DNA of 64,000 nt, from contig CAMXCT020001868.1 in NCBI GenBank assembly GCA_947184155.2, positions 124,001-188,000 of the forward strand. Reading direction: 5' to 3'. The translations under genes and the position numbers were made by a program. Shown in pieces: positions 1 through 8,224 of this stretch. The stretch is from Cladocopium goreaui. Its lineage: Eukaryota; Sar; Dinophyceae; Suessiales; Symbiodiniaceae. The notes under the pieces are model-generated. The model ran no database searches. It saw only the letters and a list, made by a program, of their open reading frames with translations, and was not told the origin of the DNA. Every line of letters starts with the position of its first letter. Position 1 is the stretch's first letter.

Positions 1-8
1 AGGAACGC

Positions 9-2495
9 ATGACGAAGCTGGGAGACACCATAAGAAAGAGGAAGGCAGAAGTGGTCGAATACAACACACTACGACGGCCAAGCCGCAGCCCTCTGACGAG
101 AAGGAGGAGAGAAGCAGAGGAAGAAAGAGCGAAGAGAGAGGTGGACGTGGATCATAGCAGCTCTCCAGCAAGACCCGCGGGACACAACAGCCCGCCACCG
201 ACAAGGCCAAGGTCGAGGTCCCCGAGAAACAAAAGGGTAGAGCTTAAACCAAACCAGAACAAAGGTTGGATCGAGGGCGAAGGAAAATACGGCTCGCTCA
301 AGGCCCAAAAGTCCAAAGCAGAAATGAGGGACCCTGCCGAGTTCGTTGGGGGCATGCGTAACCCCTATGAGACGGTGGTGGCAATGTCCAACCTGCTCTC
401 CTTGGGCATCCGAGTCAGAGCGGCTTGGGAGGCCTTTTGCAGGCAGAACAAGGGGGCGATGACCGTTGCAGAGCAGTACGGCACGAAGGAATGCTGGATG
501 GACAACAAGCTGCTACAAAACTGGAAGGGGCACCTCAAGAAGGTGTTGGGTGCCAATGCACCACCAGCGGTCAAAATGACCCCACGGTGGGGCTACGTCT
601 CACCTCTTGACCCGGAGATCTTTGAGGCTTGGGTGACTCGCGGCAATGACCCGGAGGTGCACGTCAGCGATTGGATCCGTCGAGGAGCCCCTCTGGGAAT
701 AGAGTCTCCTATACCCACAGCCGGAATCTTCCCTCCAGCGGAGGCAAACAACATGGATTATCCGGGGCAACAAGAACTTGAAGATGCCGCAGGACAACTC
801 AGCAAAGGGCATCTCACCAACTATTCAAGCGTCCAGGAGAACATGGAGGAAGCGAAGGTGGAGCTTGACAGATATCGCAAAGCAGGTTTCATGGTCGACG
901 TCAAGAAGGAAGTGGTGACCAAAGAGATGAAGCATGGCACCATCAGCAAGCTGGGGCTGATCATCAAGCACAAACCAGAAGGCATAAAACGGAGGATAAT
1001 ACTGGACCTCCGCCGGTCGGGAGGCAACAAGAAAGCCACCTTGCCGGAAAAGCTGGTCTTACCACGCCCCAGAGACTTCCTCAACTCCATCCGGTCGGTG
1101 TACGCTATGCAGCGAGCCCACGGTCGAGACGAAGGCTACGCTCGGGAGCTTGCTGTCATCGACGTCAGTGACGCCTTCATGTCCCTGGCCGTAGATGAAA
1201 GGGAATTGCCGCATACCTTGGCGCCGAACATAGAGAGTGAAGACTTCTACATGTTCGTGGCCTTACTGTTTGGCTACAAGACGGCGCCGCTCTTATGGAG
1301 CAGGGTAGCGGCTTTGCTATCCAGACTCATCCAGTCGGCTGTGCCGGGTTCAGTGGGGCAACACCAGACCTACCTGGACGACGCGGCCTGGGTTCTTCAA
1401 GGGTCTCTGGCCGAAAGAAACGAAACCCTCGCCTTCATCCTGTACACGATGGCAGCCTTAGGCTTCCGCATCTCCCTTCAGAAAGGGATGCGGTCCACCC
1501 AAGTCACATGGGTGGGAGTCCGGTTCACTGTCACCCCTGACCATGTCATCATTGGCTTGCCGGAGAAGTTCGTGACAGAGCTGGTCGAGCTATTGGAAAG
1601 CTGGCACAACAAAGGTATGGTGGCCATCAAGGAACTCCGACAGGCAGCAGGGAGGGTTTCATGGATGTCAGGGATCCTCCCGAGGACCAGATGGGTGGTG
1701 GCCACATTTTACAAGGTTTTGCACGAGAGGCTCAACGATGTGGCCACGGGAGCAGAGGCCATCAGGCGTTCGAACCGCCAAGACACGAGGCCAAAAGACC
1801 ATCTGTTCGCGGTCAAGCAATTGGAACAACCGAGACAATGGTTGGTGACCTACTTGAGGGCTGCGCTGTTGAAGCCGACGCGCAAATACAAGCTGGACAT
1901 CGGGAAATACCCGAAGGCCACCATAGTGACGGATGCCAGTCCACTTGGACTGGGAGCCATCCTCCTTGTCAACAACAAAGCGACGAGAGCCCTGGCCTTC
2001 AAGGTGACGGAGACGGATGCCCACCAGCTAGGCTTCAAGGACTGCTGGAAAGAGGCCGGCTCCCAAGGCATCGTTGAAACCCTGGCGGTGCTGGTCGCAA
2101 TCAAGACATGGATGAAAGAATTGGCCTCCTGCCAAGTGGAGCTCAAGGTGCAGAGCGACAGCATGGTGGCGTTGGCCGTCACCCAGAGGCTCTCGAACTC
2201 CACCTCTTCCCTGAATTTCTTGGGGGCAGAGATAGCCGTGCAGTGCGAGATTGCGGGTGTGGAGAACTTGAAGGCTTCACACATTCCAGGGGCCGCAAAT
2301 GTGGCAGCCGATTGGTTGAGCAGGCCACAGAAGGAGGCCACCACGGCCATGCCCCCGGAGCTCGAAGGAGTTCCGATCTGCAGGGATGAGGAGCTGCGGG
2401 TGGCAGACTACTACAAGCTGCCTACGCCTGCCAGCGCCCCTGCACTTTGGTTTTCCGGCGCTGCGGCCAATGACATTTGGGCCAGCATGCGCTGA
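9..2495 (+). CDS. Reverse transcriptase-RNase H protein of the 5' retroelement
   Basis: This 828-residue protein would copy element RNA into DNA and remove the RNA strand. Residues 1-100 are basic and Arg/Ser-rich. The RT core follows at about 320-560: RIILDLR, motif A with DVSDAF, motif B with LLFGYKTAPLLW, and the catalytic YLDD at 455-458, then WVGV. RNase H follows at about 630-790: TDASPLGLGA with Asp642, ETLAVL, QSDS and a closing ANVAADWLSR, so all four acidic positions can be placed. The order RT-RNase H without protease or DDE integrase fits DIRS/Ngaro elements. An ATG at 9 opens the frame, but the window starts just before it, so a longer upstream frame cannot be excluded. The recombinase ORF lies 200 bp downstream in another frame. 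Confidence 0.9.
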   Translation: MTKLGDTIRKRKAEVVEYNTLRRPSRSPLTRRRREAEEERAKREVDVDHSSSPARPAGHNSPPPTRPRSRSPRNKRVELKPNQNKGWIEGEGKYGSLKAQKSKAEMRDPAEFVGGMRNPYETVVAMSNLLSLGIRVRAAWEAFCRQNKGAMTVAEQYGTKECWMDNKLLQNWKGHLKKVLGANAPPAVKMTPRWGYVSPLDPEIFEAWVTRGNDPEVHVSDWIRRGAPLGIESPIPTAGIFPPAEANNMDYPGQQELEDAAGQLSKGHLTNYSSVQENMEEAKVELDRYRKAGFMVDVKKEVVTKEMKHGTISKLGLIIKHKPEGIKRRIILDLRRSGGNKKATLPEKLVLPRPRDFLNSIRSVYAMQRAHGRDEGYARELAVIDVSDAFMSLAVDERELPHTLAPNIESEDFYMFVALLFGYKTAPLLWSRVAALLSRLIQSAVPGSVGQHQTYLDDAAWVLQGSLAERNETLAFILYTMAALGFRISLQKGMRSTQVTWVGVRFTVTPDHVIIGLPEKFVTELVELLESWHNKGMVAIKELRQAAGRVSWMSGILPRTRWVVATFYKVLHERLNDVATGAEAIRRSNRQDTRPKDHLFAVKQLEQPRQWLVTYLRAALLKPTRKYKLDIGKYPKATIVTDASPLGLGAILLVNNKATRALAFKVTETDAHQLGFKDCWKEAGSQGIVETLAVLVAIKTWMKELASCQVELKVQSDSMVALAVTQRLSNSTSSLNFLGAEIAVQCEIAGVENLKASHIPGAANVAADWLSRPQKEATTAMPPELEGVPICRDEELRVADYYKLPTPASAPALWFSGAAANDIWASMR

Positions 2496-2614
2496 AGTCG
2501 GCACAGGGCCGAGACTGATTCTCCCCACTTGTTCGCAAAAGGACAAACGCGACGGTGGGGCGTATCAAACACCGTGCATATGGCACAAAGGAACCATTTC
2601 ACTTATTTAATTTC

Positions 2615-2980
2615 ATGTCCTATCCACCTCTAGGCTCAAACATGGAGCTGGTGCTCAGCTCTCACCCGCCGCCGACAGTGGCGAACATTGTGCCATGGAT
2701 CCCAGCATATGGCTGGGTAGAGATCGGGGTCGTGGCGAGCGGTCTCTGCCTCTTAATGATCAGCCTGCTCTACTACATGAAGGGCTGCGGTCGTTTTTGT
2801 GCACGGGCAGCACAGACCCACCAGAGAGGACAGAGGGGCTGCTCAAGTTCCTCAAGACCCCTTCCAATCGCGCGGTTCCCCATGGAGGAGACAGACCTGG
2901 CGACGTTTGTAACGAGGAGAACATCGATCTGGAGAAGGCATCAACTGGCTGGGAGCGACGTGTTCCTCATGCTGGATTGA
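2615..2980 (+). CDS. Small single-pass membrane ORF between RT and recombinase
   Basis: An open frame from ATG 2615 (a second ATG is at 2642) gives about 121 residues. After a short Pro-rich lead comes one strong hydrophobic segment (VEIGVVASGLCLLMISLLYY) followed by a basic Cys-containing stretch, the layout of a one-pass membrane protein. It overlaps the first 286 bases of the recombinase ORF in a different frame. I know no family match. The second retroelement in this window also carries a small membrane ORF, which is the main reason to take it seriously. It could equally be a chance frame over the low-conservation N-terminus of the recombinase ORF. Confidence 0.4.
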   Translation: MSYPPLGSNMELVLSSHPPPTVANIVPWIPAYGWVEIGVVASGLCLLMISLLYYMKGCGRFCARAAQTHQRGQRGCSSSSRPLPIARFPMEETDLATFVTRRTSIWRRHQLAGSDVFLMLD

Positions 2981-4860
2981 AGTACAGCAACACAAGCAGT
3001 CGGTCTCAACCCATCCTGTCTCAGGGGCCAGCACCATCCGAACCTTCAGACACGGAGGAGAACCAGATGGTTGGGCCTTTTCCTGCAGCCTATCAAGGAT
3101 ACGAAGGTTTCGCCACAGAGACATCTCCGAAGTTTCCTCCATCGCCTCCACGCCAGCTAAGCCCTGAAGGCAAAGCTACAAGTGGCTCCACAACCGAGAA
3201 GGATGAGAAAGGCCCGTGGTGGAGGGAACTCCTGGCCTCACCAGTCAAGCGTCTGAAACTATCAGGCTGGACTTCATCATGGAAAGACCAGCCACCAGCG
3301 CTTGATCTACCATCTACAAACATTGAGTTTCCCATCGTAGAGGACACGAAGGTTTCATCAATCCGAAAGCCCCGTGCGAAGGAGAATGACGCTATGCACA
3401 AGCGGGCACCGCACAGACCAGACCTGGCACCGAGATCTATGGGATCGAGTAGAAAGAAATGCAACAGGGGCCAAGCGGTCGGGCTAGCCAAGAATAAAGC
3501 CCTGCGCAGCCGAGCGGTAGCCAACATAGTGGCCTCCTACTACTCCAATTCCTCCATCGCAGCCAAGAATTCCAAACGAAAGATGGTGGACAAACTGCTC
3601 AAGGCCGCAAACCTCAGCTTTCCCCTGACCCCGCTACACATCAAGACCGTTGCGGGCGCACTCAAGGAGGCGGGATATAAATCCACCTTCTCCTATCTGA
3701 TCGAAATGAAAACGATGCACATCGAGCTGGACTACCAGTGGACTTCCCTTTTGGACAGACATTTCAAGCTGTGCATGGCCGCTGCAAAGAGAAACATGGG
3801 CCCCAGGAAGAAAGCACCAGAGGTCCCTGAAGACACCTGGGCCAATCGGTCGCTCCTTGAGGACCCCAGCGACTTCGGCACGAAGGTTGGCCTGGCTGCA
3901 CACCTGTTTGCCTGTGGAGTTCACTGGATGATGCGTGAGATCGAGATCGCCAACTTGTCGGCGAAGGACATCAAGTTCGATTCGCGCAACAGATTGGTGA
4001 CGGTGCTCTTTGTCAACTCAAAAGGAGACCAAGAAGCCCGAGGTGTATCCAGGACGTTGCAATGCATCTGCAAAGAGGGGTGCACCCTCAAGTGCCCCTA
4101 CGCAGTCCTGGAAGTGTTGGTCAACTACGCCGGCCTCAAGGGATCACCAAACGCTATGATCTCGACGACGGCAGACGGCAAACACCGAGCCACAAAGAAG
4201 GACCTGGTGGACTCCTGGCGCGCCCTGTATGGCCAAGACATCACAGGTCACTCTGCCAGGCGATCGGGTGCCTTGCAGTACATCCGGAGAGGCTGGGCAG
4301 TCAGCCAGGTCGGATACCTGGGGCGGTGGAAAAGCAACATCATATTAGAATACGCCCAGGAGGCCTTGGAATCGATGGCGGTGAATGCAGGCATAGCCTT
4401 CGGGCACTGCGACTACCTGAAGGACCCCTCGACGGTGGAGAAGGAAATCTCTTCCATCGGCAACCGCCAACCGATCGCTCCAGAAGCTCATGGGCACGAA
4501 GGTCATGAAGACAAGCGTGTCATCGTCTCCAAGTTGGCTGCCGAGCTCAGGCTACTCAAAACGGAGTCCAAGGACGCTGTCAAAGGATTGAGCAACGCGA
4601 TCAAGGACCTAGAGGTAAAGCTGGGCAACAACACGAAGTATTTGCCTCCGATGGTGAGATCAGGGAGATACCAAATCATCCACCGAAACTCCAAAACTCT
4701 GGTCTACGCACATTCAGCGATGTGGAAGACGGTATGCGGCTGGAACTATTACGGCTCCACCTACGAGTTTGTCGAAGGGGACGTGACGATGGTGACATGC
4801 ACCAAATGCCAAGCGACCGCGCTGAGCAAGGAGGAATGTGTTACGGTCGAAAGAGACTGA
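2695..4860 (+). CDS. Tyrosine recombinase of the 5' retroelement
   Basis: This 721-residue protein would insert the circular cDNA by tyrosine-mediated strand exchange. Residues 1-250 are low-complexity, Pro/Ser/Lys-rich. The catalytic half is at about 380-600: Arg414 in MMREIEIANL, the HxxR box GHSARRSG (His519, Arg522) and the nucleophile Tyr553 in LGRWKSNIILEY. Two Cys pairs (CICKEGCTLKC) lie between boxes I and II. A C-terminal tail after the core ends inside repeat B1, so the stop at 4858-4860 lies 30 bases into the repeat. The ATG at 2695 is the first in frame. The intact R-HxxR-Y set argues for a working enzyme. Crypton elements also carry such recombinases, but the adjacent RT makes a Ngaro/DIRS element far more likely. 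Confidence 0.87.
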   Translation: MDPSIWLGRDRGRGERSLPLNDQPALLHEGLRSFLCTGSTDPPERTEGLLKFLKTPSNRAVPHGGDRPGDVCNEENIDLEKASTGWERRVPHAGLKYSNTSSRSQPILSQGPAPSEPSDTEENQMVGPFPAAYQGYEGFATETSPKFPPSPPRQLSPEGKATSGSTTEKDEKGPWWRELLASPVKRLKLSGWTSSWKDQPPALDLPSTNIEFPIVEDTKVSSIRKPRAKENDAMHKRAPHRPDLAPRSMGSSRKKCNRGQAVGLAKNKALRSRAVANIVASYYSNSSIAAKNSKRKMVDKLLKAANLSFPLTPLHIKTVAGALKEAGYKSTFSYLIEMKTMHIELDYQWTSLLDRHFKLCMAAAKRNMGPRKKAPEVPEDTWANRSLLEDPSDFGTKVGLAAHLFACGVHWMMREIEIANLSAKDIKFDSRNRLVTVLFVNSKGDQEARGVSRTLQCICKEGCTLKCPYAVLEVLVNYAGLKGSPNAMISTTADGKHRATKKDLVDSWRALYGQDITGHSARRSGALQYIRRGWAVSQVGYLGRWKSNIILEYAQEALESMAVNAGIAFGHCDYLKDPSTVEKEISSIGNRQPIAPEAHGHEGHEDKRVIVSKLAAELRLLKTESKDAVKGLSNAIKDLEVKLGNNTKYLPPMVRSGRYQIIHRNSKTLVYAHSAMWKTVCGWNYYGSTYEFVEGDVTMVTCTKCQATALSKEECVTVERD

Positions 4861-5016
4861 ACACTTTGGGTGTTGCAGCTGCCATCTTTATCAGCTGCAA
4901 AATTCGATGACACAGCAGCTGAGGCAATCCAACACCACTCCAAAAAGGCAGCGCCGTTTGCAGCTGTGGGGTTGGGATGGATGGAATCTTTACTCCCACA
5001 TAACACTGCATGTGTC
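4831..5016 (+). repeat. B1 unit of split direct repeat
   Basis: This 186-bp unit recurs at 5143-5328 with one visible difference (T versus A near the end of the shared GTTTGCAGC block). Its first 30 bases encode the last codons of the recombinase. Position after the last ORF matches B1 of Ngaro-type elements. Confidence 0.85.
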
Positions 5017-5142
5017 GCGAAACAAAAACAGCAGGTTTTTGTGCAGGACAGAATGCAGGTGTGATGGGGTGCCATTTTGGCTCAAGAAACCCCACACACC
5101 TGCAAGATGAATCTTTTTCCACACCCACCCGCCCTTTTGGGT
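5017..5142 (+). repeat. A2 unit of split direct repeat
   Basis: The 126 bp between the two B copies. By analogy with Ngaro elements it should be a second copy of A1 at the missing 5' end. It contains the spliced-leader relict at 5071-5086. No A1 is visible in the window, so identity as A2 is inferred from the arrangement. Confidence 0.65.
5071..5086 (+). other. Relict dinoflagellate spliced leader (DinoSL) in A2
   Basis: GCCATTTTGGCTCAAG is identical to the last 16 bases of the dinoflagellate spliced leader. The five bases before it do not match the rest of the leader. It is followed by AAACCCC, not by a GT donor, so this is not an SL RNA gene but looks like a leader captured in cDNA. A chance 16-mer match in 64 kb on two strands is expected well below once in ten thousand windows. 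Confidence 0.85.
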
Positions 5143-5328
5143 GAGGAATGTGTTACGGTCGAAAGAGACTGAACACTTTGGGTGTTGCAGCTGCCATCTT
5201 TATCAGCTGCAAAATTCGATGACACAGCAGCTGAGGCAATCCAACACCACTCCAAAAAGGCAGCGCCGTTTGCAGCAGTGGGGTTGGGATGGATGGAATC
5301 TTTACTCCCACATAACACTGCATGTGTC
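5143..5328 (+). repeat. B2 unit of split direct repeat; right end of element
   Basis: Second copy of the 186-bp B unit. Similarity to the B1 side stops after CATGTGTC, which I take as the right boundary. Sequence after 5328 is unrelated to the element. Confidence 0.83.
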
Positions 5329-5436
5329 CCTGCTGGCACACGTGAGCTTCCAGCACTATGAGCGTAGTCTACAGGCTACACCTTTTCTCATGCCATGCTG
5401 CGGGGGCAGAACCTCACTATCTTCGCATTCGCATGA

Positions 5437-5471
5437 GCCTCAATGTCGCCTCAATGTCGCCTCAATGTCGC
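5437..5471 (+). repeat. 12-bp tandem repeat, about three units
   Basis: Unit CTCAATGTCGCC. The surrounding stretch 5329-6100 otherwise shows no convincing coding frame. It ends in an ATGATAATC-type low-complexity patch at about 5940-6030. Confidence 0.7.
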
Positions 5472-6105
5472 TGCTCAGAAGTTGTTCTGCGCCCTGACAC
5501 TTCGTTTGGGTAAGGTAGGAGCGTTGGTGGCGGCGTGTCTGACCATGGTTGAGCATCAGCGTGTGAGGCAAGAGAATAACTGTAAGCAGATGCGAGACCT
5601 GCAGGAGACATGACTGCCATGATGGATCAAAATGCTCCTTAGATTTCCCATTTGTATCCATTTGTAGGGTTTTGAGAAGTAACTAAAGCACAGGTTCTTA
5701 GCTGTGTGTCCCTATGTATGTCATTGCGTATCAAGGCGGCTCACGAGCTTGCTGAAGCTGCACGCAGTTAAGGTCTCTAGACTGGCATTTGATCTTGTAG
5801 GTGGTGCCCAAGATTTGAACCTGTCTGAGTAGCTGTAGCACAACTGAGGCCAGCGGTGCTGAAGATCCGGTGTCTCAGCGATGCAGCACGAATTATGGTA
5901 TTAGTGAAAAAAGCAGTAGTAGTTAGTTACTGTTGATCAGCAATAATAACATCAATCATGATGATAATCATAATCAAGATGATAGTAAAATCATCATGAT
6001 AGTGGCAACGATGAATGATGATAAGGGCAATCATTGCGATCAAAACAAATGTTTTGAGCTCCTTCTTTTCAAAGGGAGACATTCAGTGCCTAGGCGCAGC
6101 AGTGC

Positions 6106-7046
6106 TTGAAGTACCTCTCTGTTTATTCTCGTCTGATGGATTTGGCGTTTCCTGGCGTCCTCCTTCTTGTGCCCTTGGCTTCGCTGAGCTTTTTGTCTTC
6201 TTTCCGCCAATTGCGCAATTACGCACGTGGTGCCCATTTAGATTTTCCCGGCAGAACCGACCTGTTGATTCTGTTGATGTCCACAGGTACCTTTCAACCT
6301 GGAGCGCCGCTTGACTTCATTTCAGCAACATCTTGATTTCACACTACTTGCAGGAAATCTTCCAAGACGTGTCGATCATTTCACACGGTTTATTTTTCGG
6401 TGTATTTTTAATGAAGAGTGTCTCAGGTCCTGTAATGCACTATGGATGCACCTTATTAGTCGTCTCTGCCATGGTGGGTGGTGTGGTTGCATATGTGGCT
6501 TGGCCAATACCTTTGCTCTACATTTACATCCCTGTGGTGCCAGTCTGAATTTGTTTTGATTGGCAAAGTACAAGAACACCTCACACATCTTCAAATGAAC
6601 GCTTCAGGGGATTTGATTCATTCTCTCCGCAGGCAACAATGCCACTTGCAGCAGCTGCTGGCCTTTCCGATCAGGAGGACCAATATCGATGGCCATTCAT
6701 TTTCCCAGTCCTTCAGAATGCATCAGGGTTCTACAATGAACCAGAACCCTTGTTTATCTTGTTTGGCACGGTTTGGTCATATGCAGAGAGATAGTGATAG
6801 TGAGAGCAGCTCTTACAGGAGCCAACCAAAGAACTGCATGACTGGGCGAAGAGGCTCCTGGGATGCTGGGTATGGCCTGTCCCGAGCTTCCTGCATTCCT
6901 GTCGCATTCCTGTCCCAGATGCCTTGGAGCTGAGGCATCAAAGCTTGAAGTGGAAGGCCAAACACCGTGTTCAGATCAAGAATGCTGGGATATTGATATT
7001 GACTAGCCTGCAAAGGACAGAATGCGTTGGCAAACGCGCACTGTTG
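6106..7046 (+). CDS. Candidate exons of a multi-pass membrane protein gene
   Basis: Separate open stretches with splice-like borders. About 6106-6240 encodes a hydrophobic start (MDLAFPGVLLLVPLASLSFL). From 6354, after TTGCAG, a frame runs to about 6545 with two probable membrane helices (LLVVSAMVGGVVAYVAWPIP and a GLFFGVFL segment). From 6633, after CGCAG, 54 codons run to TAG 6792 and include RWPFIFPVLQNASGFYNEPE. From about 6804 an 80-codon frame starting EQLLQEPTKELHDWAKRLLG reaches a stop near 7046. The CAG acceptors and consistent hydrophobicity support a host gene. I do not recognise the family, and exon joining is inferred. Confidence 0.4.
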
Positions 7047-7518
7047 TAAGCTTTCAGGAGATGCTTGCCCATGTCGCGTGCAAATTTGAAAGGGCTGTCT
7101 TGCATTTAAGAACCCTACTTACATCCTTACATCCTCATGAAAGGCTGGAGTCATCATTGCTCTGCACTTTGTGCTTCCAGCAACTGTTCTAGCCTTGGCA
7201 TGGCCTGGGCTCGTCTTGAAGGATTTCAGCGTTTCACACTGTTTGGGTGTGTCTGAAACATGAGGGATGCATCAAAAAGGCAATCTGTCTGGGGAATATT
7301 GGCCAGTGGATGTCATGGGTATAGCCTATAAGCCCATTCTTGGACATCGACGGATCACTCAGGCAGCTGTTCACCACTTCGCTTGGCTGGATGCAACCGG
7401 TCGCCTCTTTGGCCTCTGTGAAGTGTCGCTCAGCAGAGTTTTTTCTCAGTTTTCGGTGTTTCTTCATGGTGGAGCTGTTAGGAACTTGTTTTGCTATTGA
7501 AGCTGGGTACGAGATATT

Positions 7519-7701
7519 ACGAAAGCCAGCCAAAGGCTAGGCTAAAGTTGTCCCATGCAAACGAAGTGAGAGAGTGGCTGACGAGCGTGTGCAAAATCGC
7601 ATAAATAGGTGGTGATAAGGGTGTGCCCTTTGGTCATTTTCGCGTGTCATCTAACATGACGCAAATGGGTGACGGTGGGGTATCGATTCCCCCTGGTCCG
7701 C
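7519..7701 (+). repeat. SINE-like repeat, copy 1
   Basis: Starts ACGAAAGCCAGCC and ends CGATTCCCCCTGGTCCGC. The same head and tail, with a different middle, occur at 53973-54121 and 63209-63371, and the head alone at 47799. The head can form a short hairpin and the tail resembles a tRNA T-arm/B box. Confidence 0.55.
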
Positions 7702-7797
7702 ATTTCAATGCCCGGTTTGTTCGTATCTGAAGGCTTTAAAACTTCATTGGAAACGGTGCGCTCTGGAATGCTTTGTGCGTCTGTCTCATGAAGTGGA

Positions 7798-8060
7798 TGT
7801 GAAAAATGTGTGGGTGAAAAGTCTGTGGGTGAAAACTCCGGGGGTAAAAAGTATATGGTTGAAGACGGATTCCTCCCCGAAGACGGATTCCGAAGACGAA
7901 TTCCCCGAAGACGGATTCCCCCCCAAAGACGAATTCTGAAGACGAATTTCGCAAAGACGAATTGCCCCCCGAAGATGAATTTCTTTCCGAAGGCGAATTC
8001 TGAAGACGAATTCCTCTCCGAAGGTGAAGTGCCCCTCAAGACGAACCGAAGACGAACTTG
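7798..8060 (+). repeat. Minisatellite: GTGGGTGAAAA units followed by GAAGACGAATTCC units
   Basis: First about four units of the 15-bp GTGGGTGAAAAGTCT family. Then about a dozen degenerate units built on GAAGACGAATTC with variable CCCC spacers. Open frames here are repeat translations and I do not call a gene. Confidence 0.8.
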
Positions 8061-8224
8061 TCACCAACGACTTTTTCTGAGGACAGCAGTTGACGATTCT
8101 TGACCAGTTGGCTTATCAACCCCACGTAATTGGATGGCTGCATTTAGTGTACCAGCATTTGGCGGGCTCAAACCAATACGCCAATGACATGAGCTACACC
8201 TGCAAGTTGCGCCCCGATCTTCTC

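Larger units (their letters stand above)
1..5328 (+). mobile_element. Tyrosine-recombinase retroelement (Ngaro/DIRS-like), 5'-truncated by window edge
   Basis: Seen: an RT-RNase H ORF, a small membrane ORF and a tyrosine recombinase ORF on one strand, followed by two 186-bp direct repeats (B1 and B2) separated by a 126-bp unit (A2). Known: Ngaro-type elements have the order A1-ORFs-B1-A2-B2, use a tyrosine recombinase instead of a DDE integrase, and usually make no target-site duplication. Inference: this is the 3' part of such an element, and A1 plus any Gag gene lie upstream of base 1. B1 and B2 differ at one position that I found by eye, and all three ORFs are open, so the insertion is probably recent. 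No long terminal repeats of the Ty3 or Copia type are seen. Confidence 0.82.
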
